Assembly: GCA_030123625.1 (NCBI GenBank)
Contig: CP126121.1
Location: 2,644,179 to 2,708,178, forward strand
Source: Nitrospira sp.
GTDB lineage: Bacteria; Nitrospirota; Nitrospiria; Nitrospirales; Nitrospiraceae
Length of the DNA: 64,000 nucleotides
Direction: 5' to 3'
Every line of letters begins with the position of its first letter. The stretch's first letter is position 1. The translations under genes were made by a program, and so were the position numbers. Under the pieces are notes generated by a model that saw only the letters and a program-made list of their open reading frames with translations, had not been told where the DNA came from and ran no database searches. Below, piece after piece: positions 1-9,600 of the stretch.

Positions 1-2
1 AG

Positions 3-395
3 AACCAGCCGGTCGATAGCGTCGTCGATTTGCTCTTCGAGTCGGAAGTCATGCTCGAAGCCCAGTCGCTGGACCGTGAACGGGATGTCCATCGTCACAT
101 CGGCGATTTCACGCTGTTCATGGCCGGACTCTTTCCCGAATACCTTCGACGGCTCAAATCGGCCGGGCGTATCTATCACAAGGACTTCCTTGTGGACTAT
201 GTGAAGACGGGGAAACGGTCCTACGGGATCGTCGCGCAAATCGGCCGCGATGATGCCGAAAGCAATTTGCCCTTGTTTCAAAAATTATCCGAAAACTTTG
301 AACTCTGCGTAACGGGTCTGGGGTTTGTGCGGTCCGATCTGGATCGCATGCAGAATCCAGCCTATCGAAAGACCCGGGATCTGCTCTTGAATTGA
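3..395 (+). CDS. Conserved hypothetical protein, 5' end outside window
   Basis: The reading frame is already open at base 3, so the gene begins before the window; a TTG at 30 is an unlikely real start. The visible 130 or so residues are soluble and rich in charged residues, with no signal peptide or membrane segment. The stop overlaps the TTG start of the isoaspartyl peptidase gene (TTGA), which suggests translational coupling. I do not recognise the family, and no function is offered. Confidence 0.7.
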   Translation, partial: NQPVDSVVDLLFESEVMLEAQSLDRERDVHRHIGDFTLFMAGLFPEYLRRLKSAGRIYHKDFLVDYVKTGKRSYGIVAQIGRDDAESNLPLFQKLSENFELCVTGLGFVRSDLDRMQNPAYRKTRDLLLN

Positions 396-1276
396 AATCC
401 GTTCGTCCCATCATTCTTGCGCACGGGGGTGCCGGCTCCCGCGCCATGACCTCACCACAAGCCGCGTGCTTACGTGCCGCTTTGCAAGTCGGCTATCATT
501 TACTGGATCGCGGCAGCTCGGCATTGATTGCTGTCGAACACACCATTCGGGTTCTCGAGCGTAGCGGCCTCTTCAATGCCGGAAAAGGATCGCGGCTGCA
601 ACTGGATGGCGTCCGGAGAATGGATGCGTCCATTATGGAAGGGGATAGCCTGCGCGCCGGGGCGGTGGCTTCTCTTGAAGGGATTGTGCATCCCATCACC
701 GTGGCGCGCCTCGTGATGGAAGAAACGGATCATGTCCTGCTCGTAGGGCCGATGGCTAAGAAGTTTGCCGAGTATTTCAAGATGGAGCGTCAGCAACCTC
801 CGACTCCACGGCTCATGTCGTCGTATGGTTCTGTGCTCAAGCGGATGAAAGCGACGAAAAATCGACATGGGACGGTCGGGGCCGTCGCACTCGATCGAAC
901 GGGGACAGTCGCCGCCGGCGCTTCGACGGGCGGGATCGATCGTATGTTGCCTGGGCGAGTCGGAGATACGCCGCTCGTCGGCTGCGGGGTGTATGCGGAT
1001 AATGAAACGGGCGCCGTCTCAATGACGGGATGGGGTGAGAGCATCATCCGCCTGGCGGTGGCCAAAGAAATTTGCGATCGATTAGCTCAAGTGAAGACAC
1101 CGGCGATGGCGGCACGGCTCGTTTTGCGGAAGCTGGTTGCTCGGATCGATGGATCTGCGGGGTGTCTGGTCCTCACTCCTCAAGGACAATTTACCATTCG
1201 CCATTCCACCAATTACATGATAGCCGGATGGTGGAATGGAAAAGGGTATCCGACAGTGGGAGATAAATTTCAATGA
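392..1276 (+). CDS. Isoaspartyl peptidase / L-asparaginase (Ntn-hydrolase)
   Basis: Family 2 asparaginases are made as a precursor that cuts itself before a threonine, which becomes the nucleophile; they hydrolyse isoaspartyl dipeptides or asparagine. The N-terminal HGGAG (11-15), the FNAGKGS segment (61-67) and the cleavage site HGTVGAVALD with Thr161 are all visible, followed by the GASTGG segment. The length of 294 residues is normal. The TTG start overlaps the upstream stop; an ATG start (residue 19) would remove the conserved HGGAG. The 3' end overlaps the next gene by ATGA, so these genes are probably one operon. The likely role is turnover of damaged proteins or peptides in the cytoplasm. 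Confidence 0.88.
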   Translation: MKSVRPIILAHGGAGSRAMTSPQAACLRAALQVGYHLLDRGSSALIAVEHTIRVLERSGLFNAGKGSRLQLDGVRRMDASIMEGDSLRAGAVASLEGIVHPITVARLVMEETDHVLLVGPMAKKFAEYFKMERQQPPTPRLMSSYGSVLKRMKATKNRHGTVGAVALDRTGTVAAGASTGGIDRMLPGRVGDTPLVGCGVYADNETGAVSMTGWGESIIRLAVAKEICDRLAQVKTPAMAARLVLRKLVARIDGSAGCLVLTPQGQFTIRHSTNYMIAGWWNGKGYPTVGDKFQ

Positions 1277-1719
1277 GCAATAGTTTGTTTCATCTAGCGT
1301 TTCCAATTCATGATATTGAAGCCACGCTTCGGTTCTACGCCGATGGTCTTGGCTGTACCGTCGGGCGTCGATCGAAACATGCTGTTACGCTCGGTCTGGC
1401 CGGCCATCAACTCGTCGCGCATCTTGTGCCGGAACAGCCTTCGAAGCAGAAAGGAATCTACCCCAGTCATTTCGGGCTGGTGGTTCTTTCACTGGAAGAA
1501 TGGCAGGCGTTGGCTGATCTGGCCAAGGCAAAGAGTCTTCCATTCTACCAGCAGCCGCGTGTGCGATTTCCTGGCACGCGCATAGAGCATCGCACGTTCT
1601 TTCTGGAAGACCCGTCCCATAACTTGCTCGAATTCAAACACTACATCTACGAATCGGCCATCTTCGGCGAGCAGGATTTTACGGAGGTGGGTGACACGGG
1701 CGCTGAATCGACGGACTAA
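1273..1719 (+). CDS. VOC-family (glyoxalase/dioxygenase fold) protein
   Basis: Two beta-alpha-beta-beta-beta units of the vicinal oxygen chelate fold can be followed. The N-terminal HLAFPIHDIEATLRFYADGL is the classic first strand and helix, and the C-terminal FLEDPSHNLLEFKHY supplies the last metal-ligand region. Possible metal ligands are His8, the His in SHFGLVV and the Glu in LLEFK. The length of 148 residues is usual for single-chain VOC proteins. It is coupled to the asparaginase-like gene by an ATGA overlap. The family includes lyases, dioxygenases and resistance proteins, so the substrate cannot be given. Confidence 0.85.
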   Translation: MSNSLFHLAFPIHDIEATLRFYADGLGCTVGRRSKHAVTLGLAGHQLVAHLVPEQPSKQKGIYPSHFGLVVLSLEEWQALADLAKAKSLPFYQQPRVRFPGTRIEHRTFFLEDPSHNLLEFKHYIYESAIFGEQDFTEVGDTGAESTD

Positions 1720-1815
1720 CGCGGGTTAGCGGAAATCCAGCCTGTCTTCTGACAGAACATTTTTGCAATGTACGCGGGTTCTTGCTGTCTTTTCCCCATC
1801 GTAGATGGTAAAGAG

Positions 1816-2046
1816 ATGAACATGTCGCAGCCCCCAACACCGGCTGTTCCGATTAAACCAAGTGCCCGTAAGGCGGCTGTGCGCGGTCAGTTGGAGCGGC
1901 TCGGCCTCAAAGTGTCTGCTGGGCACGAATACCGGCTTGAGGAGGCGCTTCTGCCTGGTATTACGTCGGCACAGGCCCGCGAAGCGCTAAAAGCTGTGTC
2001 CGGTTCACTGACGCAAACGATCGTTGATGAACGTCGGCACGCCTAG
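1816..2046 (+). CDS. Small hypothetical protein (76 aa)
   Basis: A short basic protein beginning MNMSQPPTP and ending DERRHA. The ATG at 1816 is preceded by a purine-rich AAAGAG; upstream in-frame starts (1768) would add a Cys-rich stretch unlike the rest. The body predicts two or three helices. No family is recognised. It follows the VOC gene by about 100 bases. Confidence 0.5.
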   Translation: MNMSQPPTPAVPIKPSARKAAVRGQLERLGLKVSAGHEYRLEEALLPGITSAQAREALKAVSGSLTQTIVDERRHA

Positions 2047-2067
2047 TGGCATCAGCATCGAAGATTC

Positions 2068-2847
2068 TTAGCCTTGACCAATGGTCTCCTCTAGGTATCT
2101 GCCGATGCGGTCTTTATTGGCCGCGAGGCTGGAAAACTGCTTTTCGCAGACATCGCTAAATCGGGCCAGAACTTTCCGATTGATCTCCTCCTGATCCTCG
2201 AATACCCCAACGGAACGGAACGGCAACCTCCATCGCTCAAACTGAAGTAAGCCTATAGTGGCATCTCTAACCTTGTCGTCGTTGGGCAGGGCATAGACAA
2301 GGAGCGGGCGCGCCATCCCATTGACTCGGCAATCCACCACATACTTGCCCTCAGGATCGTGACCAGCATCGTACCAGTCGAAGCGCCGGCGCGAATCTGG
2401 AACTCGCTCCTGCATGAAAGTGCGGAAATCTTCCATGAATGTTGAGCGGACGCGATCTCTAGAAAGGTAGGTCACGTCCGAGATCTTGAGCAATGCCTGC
2501 ACAAAACTATAGAGTGCATCTCCATAGTGGTCATCCTGAATGCCGAGGATCAATTCACCGTGGCGGTCATCGACCGCAAAGGCAGAGAGTGCACTCGTAA
2601 TGATCTTTTGTCTCGTACCCCGCTGCAGATCCTTTTCATCCAGCTCATAGGTCAGATGCATGTATGTGTGTCCCTCGTCAGAAAGCATCCAACGGCCTTG
2701 CTCCCGTTTAAGGACAATTGCCAAATGGTCGCCATCCTCGAACAGAAATGGCGTGAACACTCGATACCGGTCCACACCTTCAGAAGCGAGACGGAGGCTT
2801 TCGCAAACTTTCTGTTTGAAATCCCGCTCGATTGTCTCAATGGGCAT
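2068..2847 (-). CDS. DUF1828 domain protein
   Basis: The N-terminal half (about 1-110) matches what I recall of DUF1828: a start like [15 protein letters not shown], then [22 protein letters not shown] and a strand-helix core. The C-terminal half resembles the DUF1829 extension. Some members lie in defence or mobile regions, but the biochemical activity is not established. A short gene lies just upstream on the same strand (gap 48 bases), probably a truncated form of the usual partner. No signal peptide is present, so the protein is cytoplasmic. Confidence 0.72.
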   Translation of the reverse strand: MPIETIERDFKQKVCESLRLASEGVDRYRVFTPFLFEDGDHLAIVLKREQGRWMLSDEGHTYMHLTYELDEKDLQRGTRQKIITSALSAFAVDDRHGELILGIQDDHYGDALYSFVQALLKISDVTYLSRDRVRSTFMEDFRTFMQERVPDSRRRFDWYDAGHDPEGKYVVDCRVNGMARPLLVYALPNDDKVRDATIGLLQFERWRLPFRSVGVFEDQEEINRKVLARFSDVCEKQFSSLAANKDRIGRYLEETIGQG

Positions 2848-2895
2848 GGCTAAATATCCTCCTCGAAGAGAGTCCCTTGCGTGTCGAGAGGCACG

Positions 2896-3081
2896 TCAAA
2901 CCCGCAGTCTCTGACGAAGAATCAGTCGAAACTCGGAACCGTCGGCGCCTTTGACATCCAACTCACGTTCCTTGTGGCCACGTTTCGGCTTTGTCTGGAT
3001 GCGCTCACGATAATCAGGCGGTAAAGGTTTGCGTTCGGCCAAAAGGCGGGAAATCTCTGCGTCGTTCAGACGAATTGCCAT
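2896..3081 (-). CDS. Shortened partner of the DUF1828 gene (61 aa)
   Basis: The 61-residue frame starts MAIRLNDAEISRLL and ends LILRQRLRV. From memory, proteins with this beginning are usually about 140-150 residues, continue past LILRQ into an NPLDFS-type segment, and lie directly before DUF1828 genes. Here the frame stops early and only 48 bases remain before the next start. The likeliest reading is a C-terminal deletion, leaving an N-terminal remnant or a mini-protein. That interpretation rests on remembered family length. Confidence 0.55.
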   Translation of the reverse strand: MAIRLNDAEISRLLAERKPLPPDYRERIQTKPKRGHKERELDVKGADGSEFRLILRQRLRV

Positions 3082-3157
3082 ATCAGCGTGTCTCGACGCT
3101 AGAGATAAACATGGGGCGGCATCCTAGCCGAATCGAAGTATTGCCGCAATGCAGTGA

Positions 3158-3958
3158 TTACGAATGGACACGCTGGATCAGCGCCTTATCCATCCACCGG
3201 AGGATACGCTGGTGTCGGCGGGTGAGGAAAGCGGTTTGTCTGATGGGATCATATCGGAGTGGTGAGGGTAGAATGGCAGCCAGCCAGGCTGCTTCGTCTG
3301 TGGTCAAGTCGGAGGCGGATTTCCCGAAATGATGACGAGCCGCGGCTTCCGCCCCGTACACGCCGCGTCCCCATTCCGCGACATTGAGGTACAGTTCGAG
3401 GATCCGTGTCTTGGTCAACTGGTGTTCGAGCGAGCGTGTGATCAAAGCCTCGCGGGCTTTGCGGAACAGCGAACGTTCTGAGGACAGATACAGATTCTTC
3501 GCCAGCTGCTGGGTGATGGTACTCCCGCCTCGTTTGAGCTCCCCTGCTTCCAAATTGTACAGCGCGGCGTCGCGGATGCCTTCCCAATCAAATCCCTCAT
3601 GAACAAAGAACGAGGCGTCTTCCGCCGCGATCACGGCACGTTGCAACTCCGGCGCGATTCGGCTCAGGGGTGTCCAGATCCATTGTCGCTTGCCGGAGCG
3701 TCCCTGTTCGGTTGTTCGTGCCAGCCGATGGTCCATGAGCGCCGTCGAGGTTGGGTTGGTTCGGGCAAGGAGGTCTGTGTCGGGAAGAGTGCTGAGCCAG
3801 CTCAGCGCGAGGATGCTTAAAGGAGGTCCGATGAGCAGGGTGCCCCAGAGGAGAACACGGGTCACCCGGCGTCGGCCGGTTGACTTGCGTGGAGGAGGAT
3901 CGTATGTGTAGTGACGCAGAAAGGTCGGACTGTAATTTGTCTTCCGTCTTGCATCCAT
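3158..3958 (-). CDS. mtgA: Monofunctional peptidoglycan transglycosylase MtgA
   Basis: A GT51 glycosyltransferase that polymerises lipid II into glycan strands at the periplasmic face. With the ATG at 3958 the protein has 266 residues: a basic cytoplasmic tail, one membrane helix (about 34-56), then the GT51 domain with EDASFFVHEGFD (catalytic Glu near 113), GGSTITQQLAKN (about 144-155) and LELYLNVAEWGRGVYGAEAAA. There is no transpeptidase domain, so it is monofunctional. An upstream start at 4015 is possible in frame but would run into the divergent engB gene. Its 5' end lies 16 bases from the engB start, so the promoters must overlap. Confidence 0.93.
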   Translation of the reverse strand: MDARRKTNYSPTFLRHYTYDPPPRKSTGRRRVTRVLLWGTLLIGPPLSILALSWLSTLPDTDLLARTNPTSTALMDHRLARTTEQGRSGKRQWIWTPLSRIAPELQRAVIAAEDASFFVHEGFDWEGIRDAALYNLEAGELKRGGSTITQQLAKNLYLSSERSLFRKAREALITRSLEHQLTKTRILELYLNVAEWGRGVYGAEAAARHHFGKSASDLTTDEAAWLAAILPSPLRYDPIRQTAFLTRRHQRILRWMDKALIQRVHS

Positions 3959-3974
3959 CGATCGGCCTGTCGGC

Positions 3975-4595
3975 ATGAAAATCTTCGGAGCTGAGTTTAT
4001 CAAAAGTTGCGTCACTCCAGAACAATTTCCGTCCGGTCCACTTCATGAAATTGCCTTTGTGGGGCGCTCCAATGTGGGTAAATCGTCGTTGATCAATTCG
4101 TTGCTGAATCGCCGGGACCTGGCGAAGGTTAGCCGGACGCCTGGAAAGACGAGGGCTGTGAATGTGTTCCTCGTCTCGACTTCAGACCCGGACCTGGCGC
4201 AATTCCATCTCGTGGATCTACCCGGTTACGGATTTGCCAGAGTGTCGAAATCCGTCCGCACCCAGTGGGGACCGTTGATCGAAGACTATCTCGTCGGTCG
4301 AGCCTCGCTCATCGGGATCGTGATGTTGGTGGACAGCCGCGTCGTGACCGACCAGGATCGTCAGACCATCGCGTGGCTCCGTTCAATCCGCCGGAATCCC
4401 CTTGTCGTGGCGACCAAGGTCGACAGGTTGAGACCCAGTGAACGGGCGCGCACCCTGAGGTTGACACACCGTGCTCTGGGGCTGGCCGACGGCGAACTGT
4501 TGATTCCCTATTCGTCGGAGACCGGGGACGGACGGGATCGGCTGTGGGGAGCTCTACGCGAGGTAGCCGGAAGGCGTCCGGCGGACATGGTTTGA
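3975..4595 (+). CDS. engB: Ribosome biogenesis GTPase EngB/YsxC
   Basis: A TrmE-Era-EngA-EngB-Septin class GTPase needed for assembly of the large ribosomal subunit. G1 is GRSNVGKSS (30-38), the switch I region contains TPGKTR, G3 is DLPGYG (81-86) and G4 is TKVD (147-150). The length of 206 residues fits the family. It is divergent from mtgA and converges on the chaperone gene that ends at 4603. Confidence 0.96.
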   Translation: MKIFGAEFIKSCVTPEQFPSGPLHEIAFVGRSNVGKSSLINSLLNRRDLAKVSRTPGKTRAVNVFLVSTSDPDLAQFHLVDLPGYGFARVSKSVRTQWGPLIEDYLVGRASLIGIVMLVDSRVVTDQDRQTIAWLRSIRRNPLVVATKVDRLRPSERARTLRLTHRALGLADGELLIPYSSETGDGRDRLWGALREVAGRRPADMV

Positions 4596-4602
4596 TCTCT
4601 AC

Positions 4603-5607
4603 TCATGGTGTCGAACGCACAGACTGTGGCTGCGCTTTTTCGGCGACTTGTTCGAATTTGATCTCGATGTACGCTTTGTTTTTGAGCTCAATGAGCCAGG
4701 ATTGATACATGTCATCGCTCTTCTGCTGATAGACCAGTTCCTGAATTTCCCGCCGTGCGTCCTCGTATCGGCGAAACTGTTTCGGCTTCCGGTCATCCAT
4801 GCGGATGATCTGGATCCCCTCGGAGCTTTCGATGATGTTCGAGATTCCTCCCGGCACTAAATGGGCGACCGCTTGTTCGATGGCGGGAAGGAGTTCACCC
4901 TGTCGGACCCATCCCAGTCGTCCTCCTTGCAAGGCATTGGCGCCGTCGGAATACTGCATGGCGACCTCTTCAAATTTCTCTCCCCGCTTCAAGTCGTCCA
5001 TGGCTCGGCGGGCTTTCGTCAAGGCATCGGCCAATCCATCCGACGAGCGCGGGTGAATAATGATCTGGCTCAGTTGGTACTCTTCGGGAAGGGCGAACCG
5101 GTCACGATGCTCTTGGTAGAACCGCTTGAGCTCAGAGTCTCCGACGGTAATGTTGCCGCGAATATGCAGATCCACGACTCTCATGAGGAGGAGCTGATCG
5201 CGCACAGCTTGCACATGGTCCGCATTGGTGATGTCAAAGGGGCTGCCTTGCCGCTTCATCTGTTCAAGCGCATGCTTGACTTCCAGGTCGGACACCTCGA
5301 CCTTTTTGGCTTTGGCTTCCTGCAATTGCAATCGCCGCTCGATGAGCTTCGTCAAGGCCATGTATTCCGCGGTCTTCAGCCGCTGGGGAAGATCGTTTCC
5401 CCGGTGCTCACGGGAAAGCCGCTCTTGCTCCGTTTCAAATTCGCGCTTCACATCCGACAACATGATTAATTCGGAATTGACGATGGCGACGATGCGGTCC
5501 TGCAAATGAGCCTCGGAAAAGGCCGGGAACCAGGTGGAGATTATCAACACGGCTAACGGCACCTTGAATCGGACCAGCCGATCGAATGACGGCACAACGC
5601 GTTTCAT
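4603..5607 (-). CDS. SurA-type periplasmic peptidyl-prolyl isomerase/chaperone
   Basis: Starting at the ATG at 5607 (AAAGGA just upstream), the protein opens with a signal peptide ending near FSEAHLQD. A SurA-like N-terminal chaperone region follows (RIVAIVNSELIMLSDV...), then one parvulin domain with QLSQIIIH, EEVAMQYSDG and GGRLGWVRQGEL, ending with IIESSEGIQIIRMDDRK. About 334 residues and a single parvulin domain make it shorter than E. coli SurA, which has two. It probably escorts outer-membrane proteins across the periplasm. It is the last gene of the minus-strand cluster that includes mfd. Confidence 0.9.
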   Translation of the reverse strand: MKRVVPSFDRLVRFKVPLAVLIISTWFPAFSEAHLQDRIVAIVNSELIMLSDVKREFETEQERLSREHRGNDLPQRLKTAEYMALTKLIERRLQLQEAKAKKVEVSDLEVKHALEQMKRQGSPFDITNADHVQAVRDQLLLMRVVDLHIRGNITVGDSELKRFYQEHRDRFALPEEYQLSQIIIHPRSSDGLADALTKARRAMDDLKRGEKFEEVAMQYSDGANALQGGRLGWVRQGELLPAIEQAVAHLVPGGISNIIESSEGIQIIRMDDRKPKQFRRYEDARREIQELVYQQKSDDMYQSWLIELKNKAYIEIKFEQVAEKAQPQSVRSTP

Positions 5608-5680
5608 GATCCTTTCACCTGATGGTGCTGGAACGAACAATTCTACACGAAATAGAGAAATCTTGTGGAATCGAGTCAGG

Positions 5681-6577
5681 TCAACGTTTACCGGTGTCCT
5701 CGGTGATATGGCGGGAGGCTCCGGCGAAGCGAATCACGGCATGTGCCCGAATATCGGCGATGACTTCTTCGAATCGCTTGCGGCGTTTCTCGGACAGTAA
5801 TTCCTGACGGAGCCGTTCCTGTGTCGCCAAGTCGGCTTGGATAATGGCTTCATCCAGAGGGGTCAGCATGACCAAGTAATAGCCGTTGTCGGTTTTAATC
5901 GGTGCACTGACCATCCCGATTTTGAGGGTATGGATGACGGAATCGACTTCGGGGGGGACCAGTCCTTTTCGATAGGGTCCGAGCTCGCCGCCCTTGGATT
6001 TCGTCTTGTCGTCGATCGAGTATCGCAGCGCAAACTTCGCAAAGCTCCCGCCTCGATGCACCTGTGCCTCAAGGTCTCTGGCGGCATACACATTCGGAAG
6101 GAGCATCAACGAGACATTGGCTTTCAAGGGGTCCAAGAGTTGGCTGGCGTGCTTTTCGTAATAGGCATTGAGTTCGGCCTGGGTGACCTCGACCTTGGAT
6201 TGGAGCTTGTCTTTCAACAGTTCGTCAAGAATCAGCTGCTCTTTATACCGCTGTGCTTTGTCCCGAATCGTATCGTCCTGATCAAGGCCCCGGCGACGGG
6301 CCTCCTGCATCAGCAACTCCCGGGTGATGAGTTCATCCAGGAATCTTCGCTTACCGCCTTCCTGCTCATAGCGGGAGCGTGTAGCCTTGGAGAGCTCGCC
6401 CCACCGAAGGTCAAATTCGGTTTGAGTGATGGCTCGTCCGTTCACCAAGGCGACGACCGGTTCTTCCTGTCGCTCGGCGCATCCCGACACCATCGGTCCC
6501 AAACCGGCCAACGTGCCGACAAGCAGCCCCGACAAACAATATGTTCGACAGGAGAACAGGATGCGGAAGGGCATCAT
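5681..6577 (-). CDS. PpiC/parvulin-type peptidyl-prolyl isomerase, lipoprotein
   Basis: The start at 6577 places the gene after the mfd stop and gives a lipoprotein signal peptide with lipobox MVSGC. Behind it lies a SurA-N-like helical region (VVALVNGRAITQTEF...) and a parvulin domain with ANVSLMLLP, FALRYSIDD, KGGELGPYRKG and IKTDNGYYLVML. It is probably membrane-anchored and acts on proteins leaving the Sec translocon, alongside the SurA-like gene 73 bases downstream. An earlier in-frame start (6643) would add a basic extension inside mfd and is less likely. Confidence 0.88.
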   Translation of the reverse strand: MMPFRILFSCRTYCLSGLLVGTLAGLGPMVSGCAERQEEPVVALVNGRAITQTEFDLRWGELSKATRSRYEQEGGKRRFLDELITRELLMQEARRRGLDQDDTIRDKAQRYKEQLILDELLKDKLQSKVEVTQAELNAYYEKHASQLLDPLKANVSLMLLPNVYAARDLEAQVHRGGSFAKFALRYSIDDKTKSKGGELGPYRKGLVPPEVDSVIHTLKIGMVSAPIKTDNGYYLVMLTPLDEAIIQADLATQERLRQELLSEKRRKRFEEVIADIRAHAVIRFAGASRHITEDTGKR

Positions 6578-6602
6578 ATGTCGTGGCACATGCAGATTGC
6601 GA

Positions 6603-9600
6603 TTAAGAGGCAGTCGGTGCCTTCTGGATGGTCTTGGTATCACAGAGATCGAGGCTTTGCAAGATTGCGTTGAGTTCCGAAAAAAGCGACGGCCAGTCGT
6701 CCTGACGCATCTGGATCTCGAAGGAGGCCGGGCTCAGAAACCGTAGCCGCTTCTTGAGCTGGTCCATCAATCGGTGGACGGAAGTCTCGGGGATGACCGC
6801 CTTCGGGTGGAACACAATCGTAACCGATTGGCCGTGCACCTCGATCGAGGCCAGGTGCAGTCGTTTGGCGTGAGTCCGGAGTTGCATCACTTCAAGCAGT
6901 CGTTCGACCGGTTCCGGAGGGGGGCCGTAACGATCTTGAATCTCCCCATGCAACAGGGCCAGCTCGCCGACTTGGCTACAAGCCGTCAGCCGTTTATAGA
7001 GGGACAGACGCTGGTGCGGATCGGCCACATACTGTTCCGGAATAAACGCCGAAACCGGCAATTGCAGAGTCGGGTCCGGCTCTTCCTCCATCACATGACC
7101 CTTCAACCGCTGGACAGCCTGTTCCACCATTTGCATGTAAAGATCCAGGCCGATCGCGGCGATGTGGCCGGACTGTTGTTTGCCCAGAAGATTGCCTGCC
7201 CCTCGAATCTCAAGATCTGCCGCGGCGATACGGAATCCCGATCCGAGTTCGGTGAATTGCTGAATCGCGATCAATCGCTTCTGCGCATCGCCGGTGAGCG
7301 TACCTTCATCTGGGATAAGGAAATAGGCGTAGGCCTGCTCTCCGCCGCGTCCGACCCGTCCGCGCAACTGATACAGCTGCGCTAAGCCGAACAGATCAGC
7401 CCGATTGACGATGATGGTGTTGGCGTTGGGAACGTCGAGTCCGGACTGGATGATGGCCGAGGCGATCAAGACGTCCGCCTCGCGCTTCACGAATTTCAGC
7501 ATCACGGCTTCCAACGGTCTGGCATCCATCTGCCCGTGCGCCATGACCATACGCGCTTCGGGGACCAACTGGTGCAGCCATGCCCCGATCCGCTCCATAG
7601 TTTCGACACGATTGTGGACAAAATAGACTTGTCCTCCGCGCCCGAGTTCGCGCAGGATGGCGTCCCGCACCGCCTTCTCGCTGAATCGGATGACCTCGGT
7701 TTTGATCGCCAATCGTCCGGCGGGGGGCGTATCGATGATCGAGAGATCCCGGACGCTCGACATCGCCATTTGGAGGGTGCGCGGGATAGGCGTGGCGGTC
7801 AAGGTCAGGACATCGACCTGGGTGCGAAGTTGCTTCAGTCTTTCTTTATGCTTGACGCCGAACCATTGCTCTTCGTCGATGATGACGAGGCCGAGCTGCC
7901 GGAATGCCACGTCTTTCTGCAGCAACCGGTGAGTGCCGATCACGACATCCACCGTTCCAGCCGCGACATCCTTGAGAATGGTTTTGCTTTCCTTGGGAGA
8001 TTGAAATCGTGAGAGCAACGCGACGCGCATCGGAAAGGGCGCGAATCGCTCGGCAAAGTTTTCATAGTGTTGATGGGCCAGGAGTGTGGTCGGGACCAGC
8101 ACCGCCACTTGACGGTCATGTTCCACGGCTTTGAAGGCTGCGCGCATGGCCACTTCCGTCTTTCCGTATCCGACGTCTCCGCAGATCAGCCGGTCCATGG
8201 GTTTGGTGGATTCCATGTCGCGACCGATGTCCTCGATGGCCCTGAGCTGATCCGCTGTTTCTTCGTACTCGAAGGCCGCTTCGAATTCGTGGTACAGGGT
8301 CGTGGTCGTGCCATACGCATTCCGCTTCACCAGCTCGCGGTTTGCATAGAGGTCGATCAATTCTTGGGCCATCTCCTCGATATCCTTTTTCACCCGCGCG
8401 GTGGTCTTGGCCCAACTGGTGCCGCCCAGACGATCGAGCCGCGGAACATGGTTTTCGGCTCCGCTGTACCGTTGGACTTGGTTCAACCGATCGAGAGGGA
8501 CGTAGAGCGTATCTCCGCCGGAGAACTCGAGAATCAGGAAATCGCTCTCGAAATCTTGGACCGAGAGGCGCTTGAGCCCCCGATATTTGGCGATGCCGTG
8601 CTGCACATGCACGACGTAGTCGCCCACGTTCAGATCTTCCAGGGAGGAGAGAAAGGTCGCCGTTCTGCTTTTCGGCTGCGGTTTGTGGCGAGCGCCCTTC
8701 GCGAAGAGCTCCTCTTCCGTCAAGAGCGCGAGACGAAGGTCTCCCGAGAGAAACCCTGAGGAGAGATCGCCGTGCAAAACATAAAACGGCAGCTTACCGG
8801 TCCTCTGGCCGGACCAGACCGTCGGTTTCCATGGGTCGGCAGGCAAATCGTGCTCTCGAAGTAAGGCGAGCAAGCGGTCGACTTGTCCTCGGCTTCGCGC
8901 CACCAAGACGACCCGATGTTCGTTTCGAAGACCTTCTAACAGACTCAGTGTTTGGCTGAAGGCGGTGCCCCTGATACCGAGTCCGATACTCCCCGGCGTT
9001 TGAGCGGAAAACGAAAAAGTCTGCGTCCAGGTTGAGTCCGGTGCCGCCAGCGGCTCAAGAGCCAACATGGGCCACGTCGCGATCCGCTGGTGGATGTCTG
9101 GCCAGGTCAAGAAGAGACGTTCGGGCGAGGGATAGGGATGCGCGGTATCACGGTCCACATGACGGAGATATCCGTCGTCGATTTTTTCCCAGGCCGCCTC
9201 GCAGGATTTTTTCAGTGCATCCGGTTGATCGAGGGCGAGGAACGGAACGGCGGTGAGATAGTCGAACAGCGTGTCCATGGAATCGTACAGATCCGGGCTT
9301 CGCCACTCCGCATCCGCTTGGATCGGCGTGATCGCATCCGGGTCGTCCGGAGACCGAACGAACTCCCGCGCCGGCAATACCCAGCTATCGTGTAATTTTT
9401 CGATGGAGGTCTGGGTCGAGGAATCGAACAGGCGAATCGATTCCACTTGGTCCCCGAGAAATTCCACACGGACCGGATCGGCATAGGCGGTCGAGAAGAT
9501 ATCCACGATGCCGCCATGGATACTGAATTCCCCTGGGATTTCCACGACGGACACTCGTCGGTATCCCAGGCGAAGCAGGTTGGTGATGAGCGAGTCCCGT

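Noticed and set aside
5837..6673. 278-codon antisense frame over the PpiC gene
   Set aside because: The opposite strand has a full parvulin lipoprotein gene; the antisense frame has no motifs.
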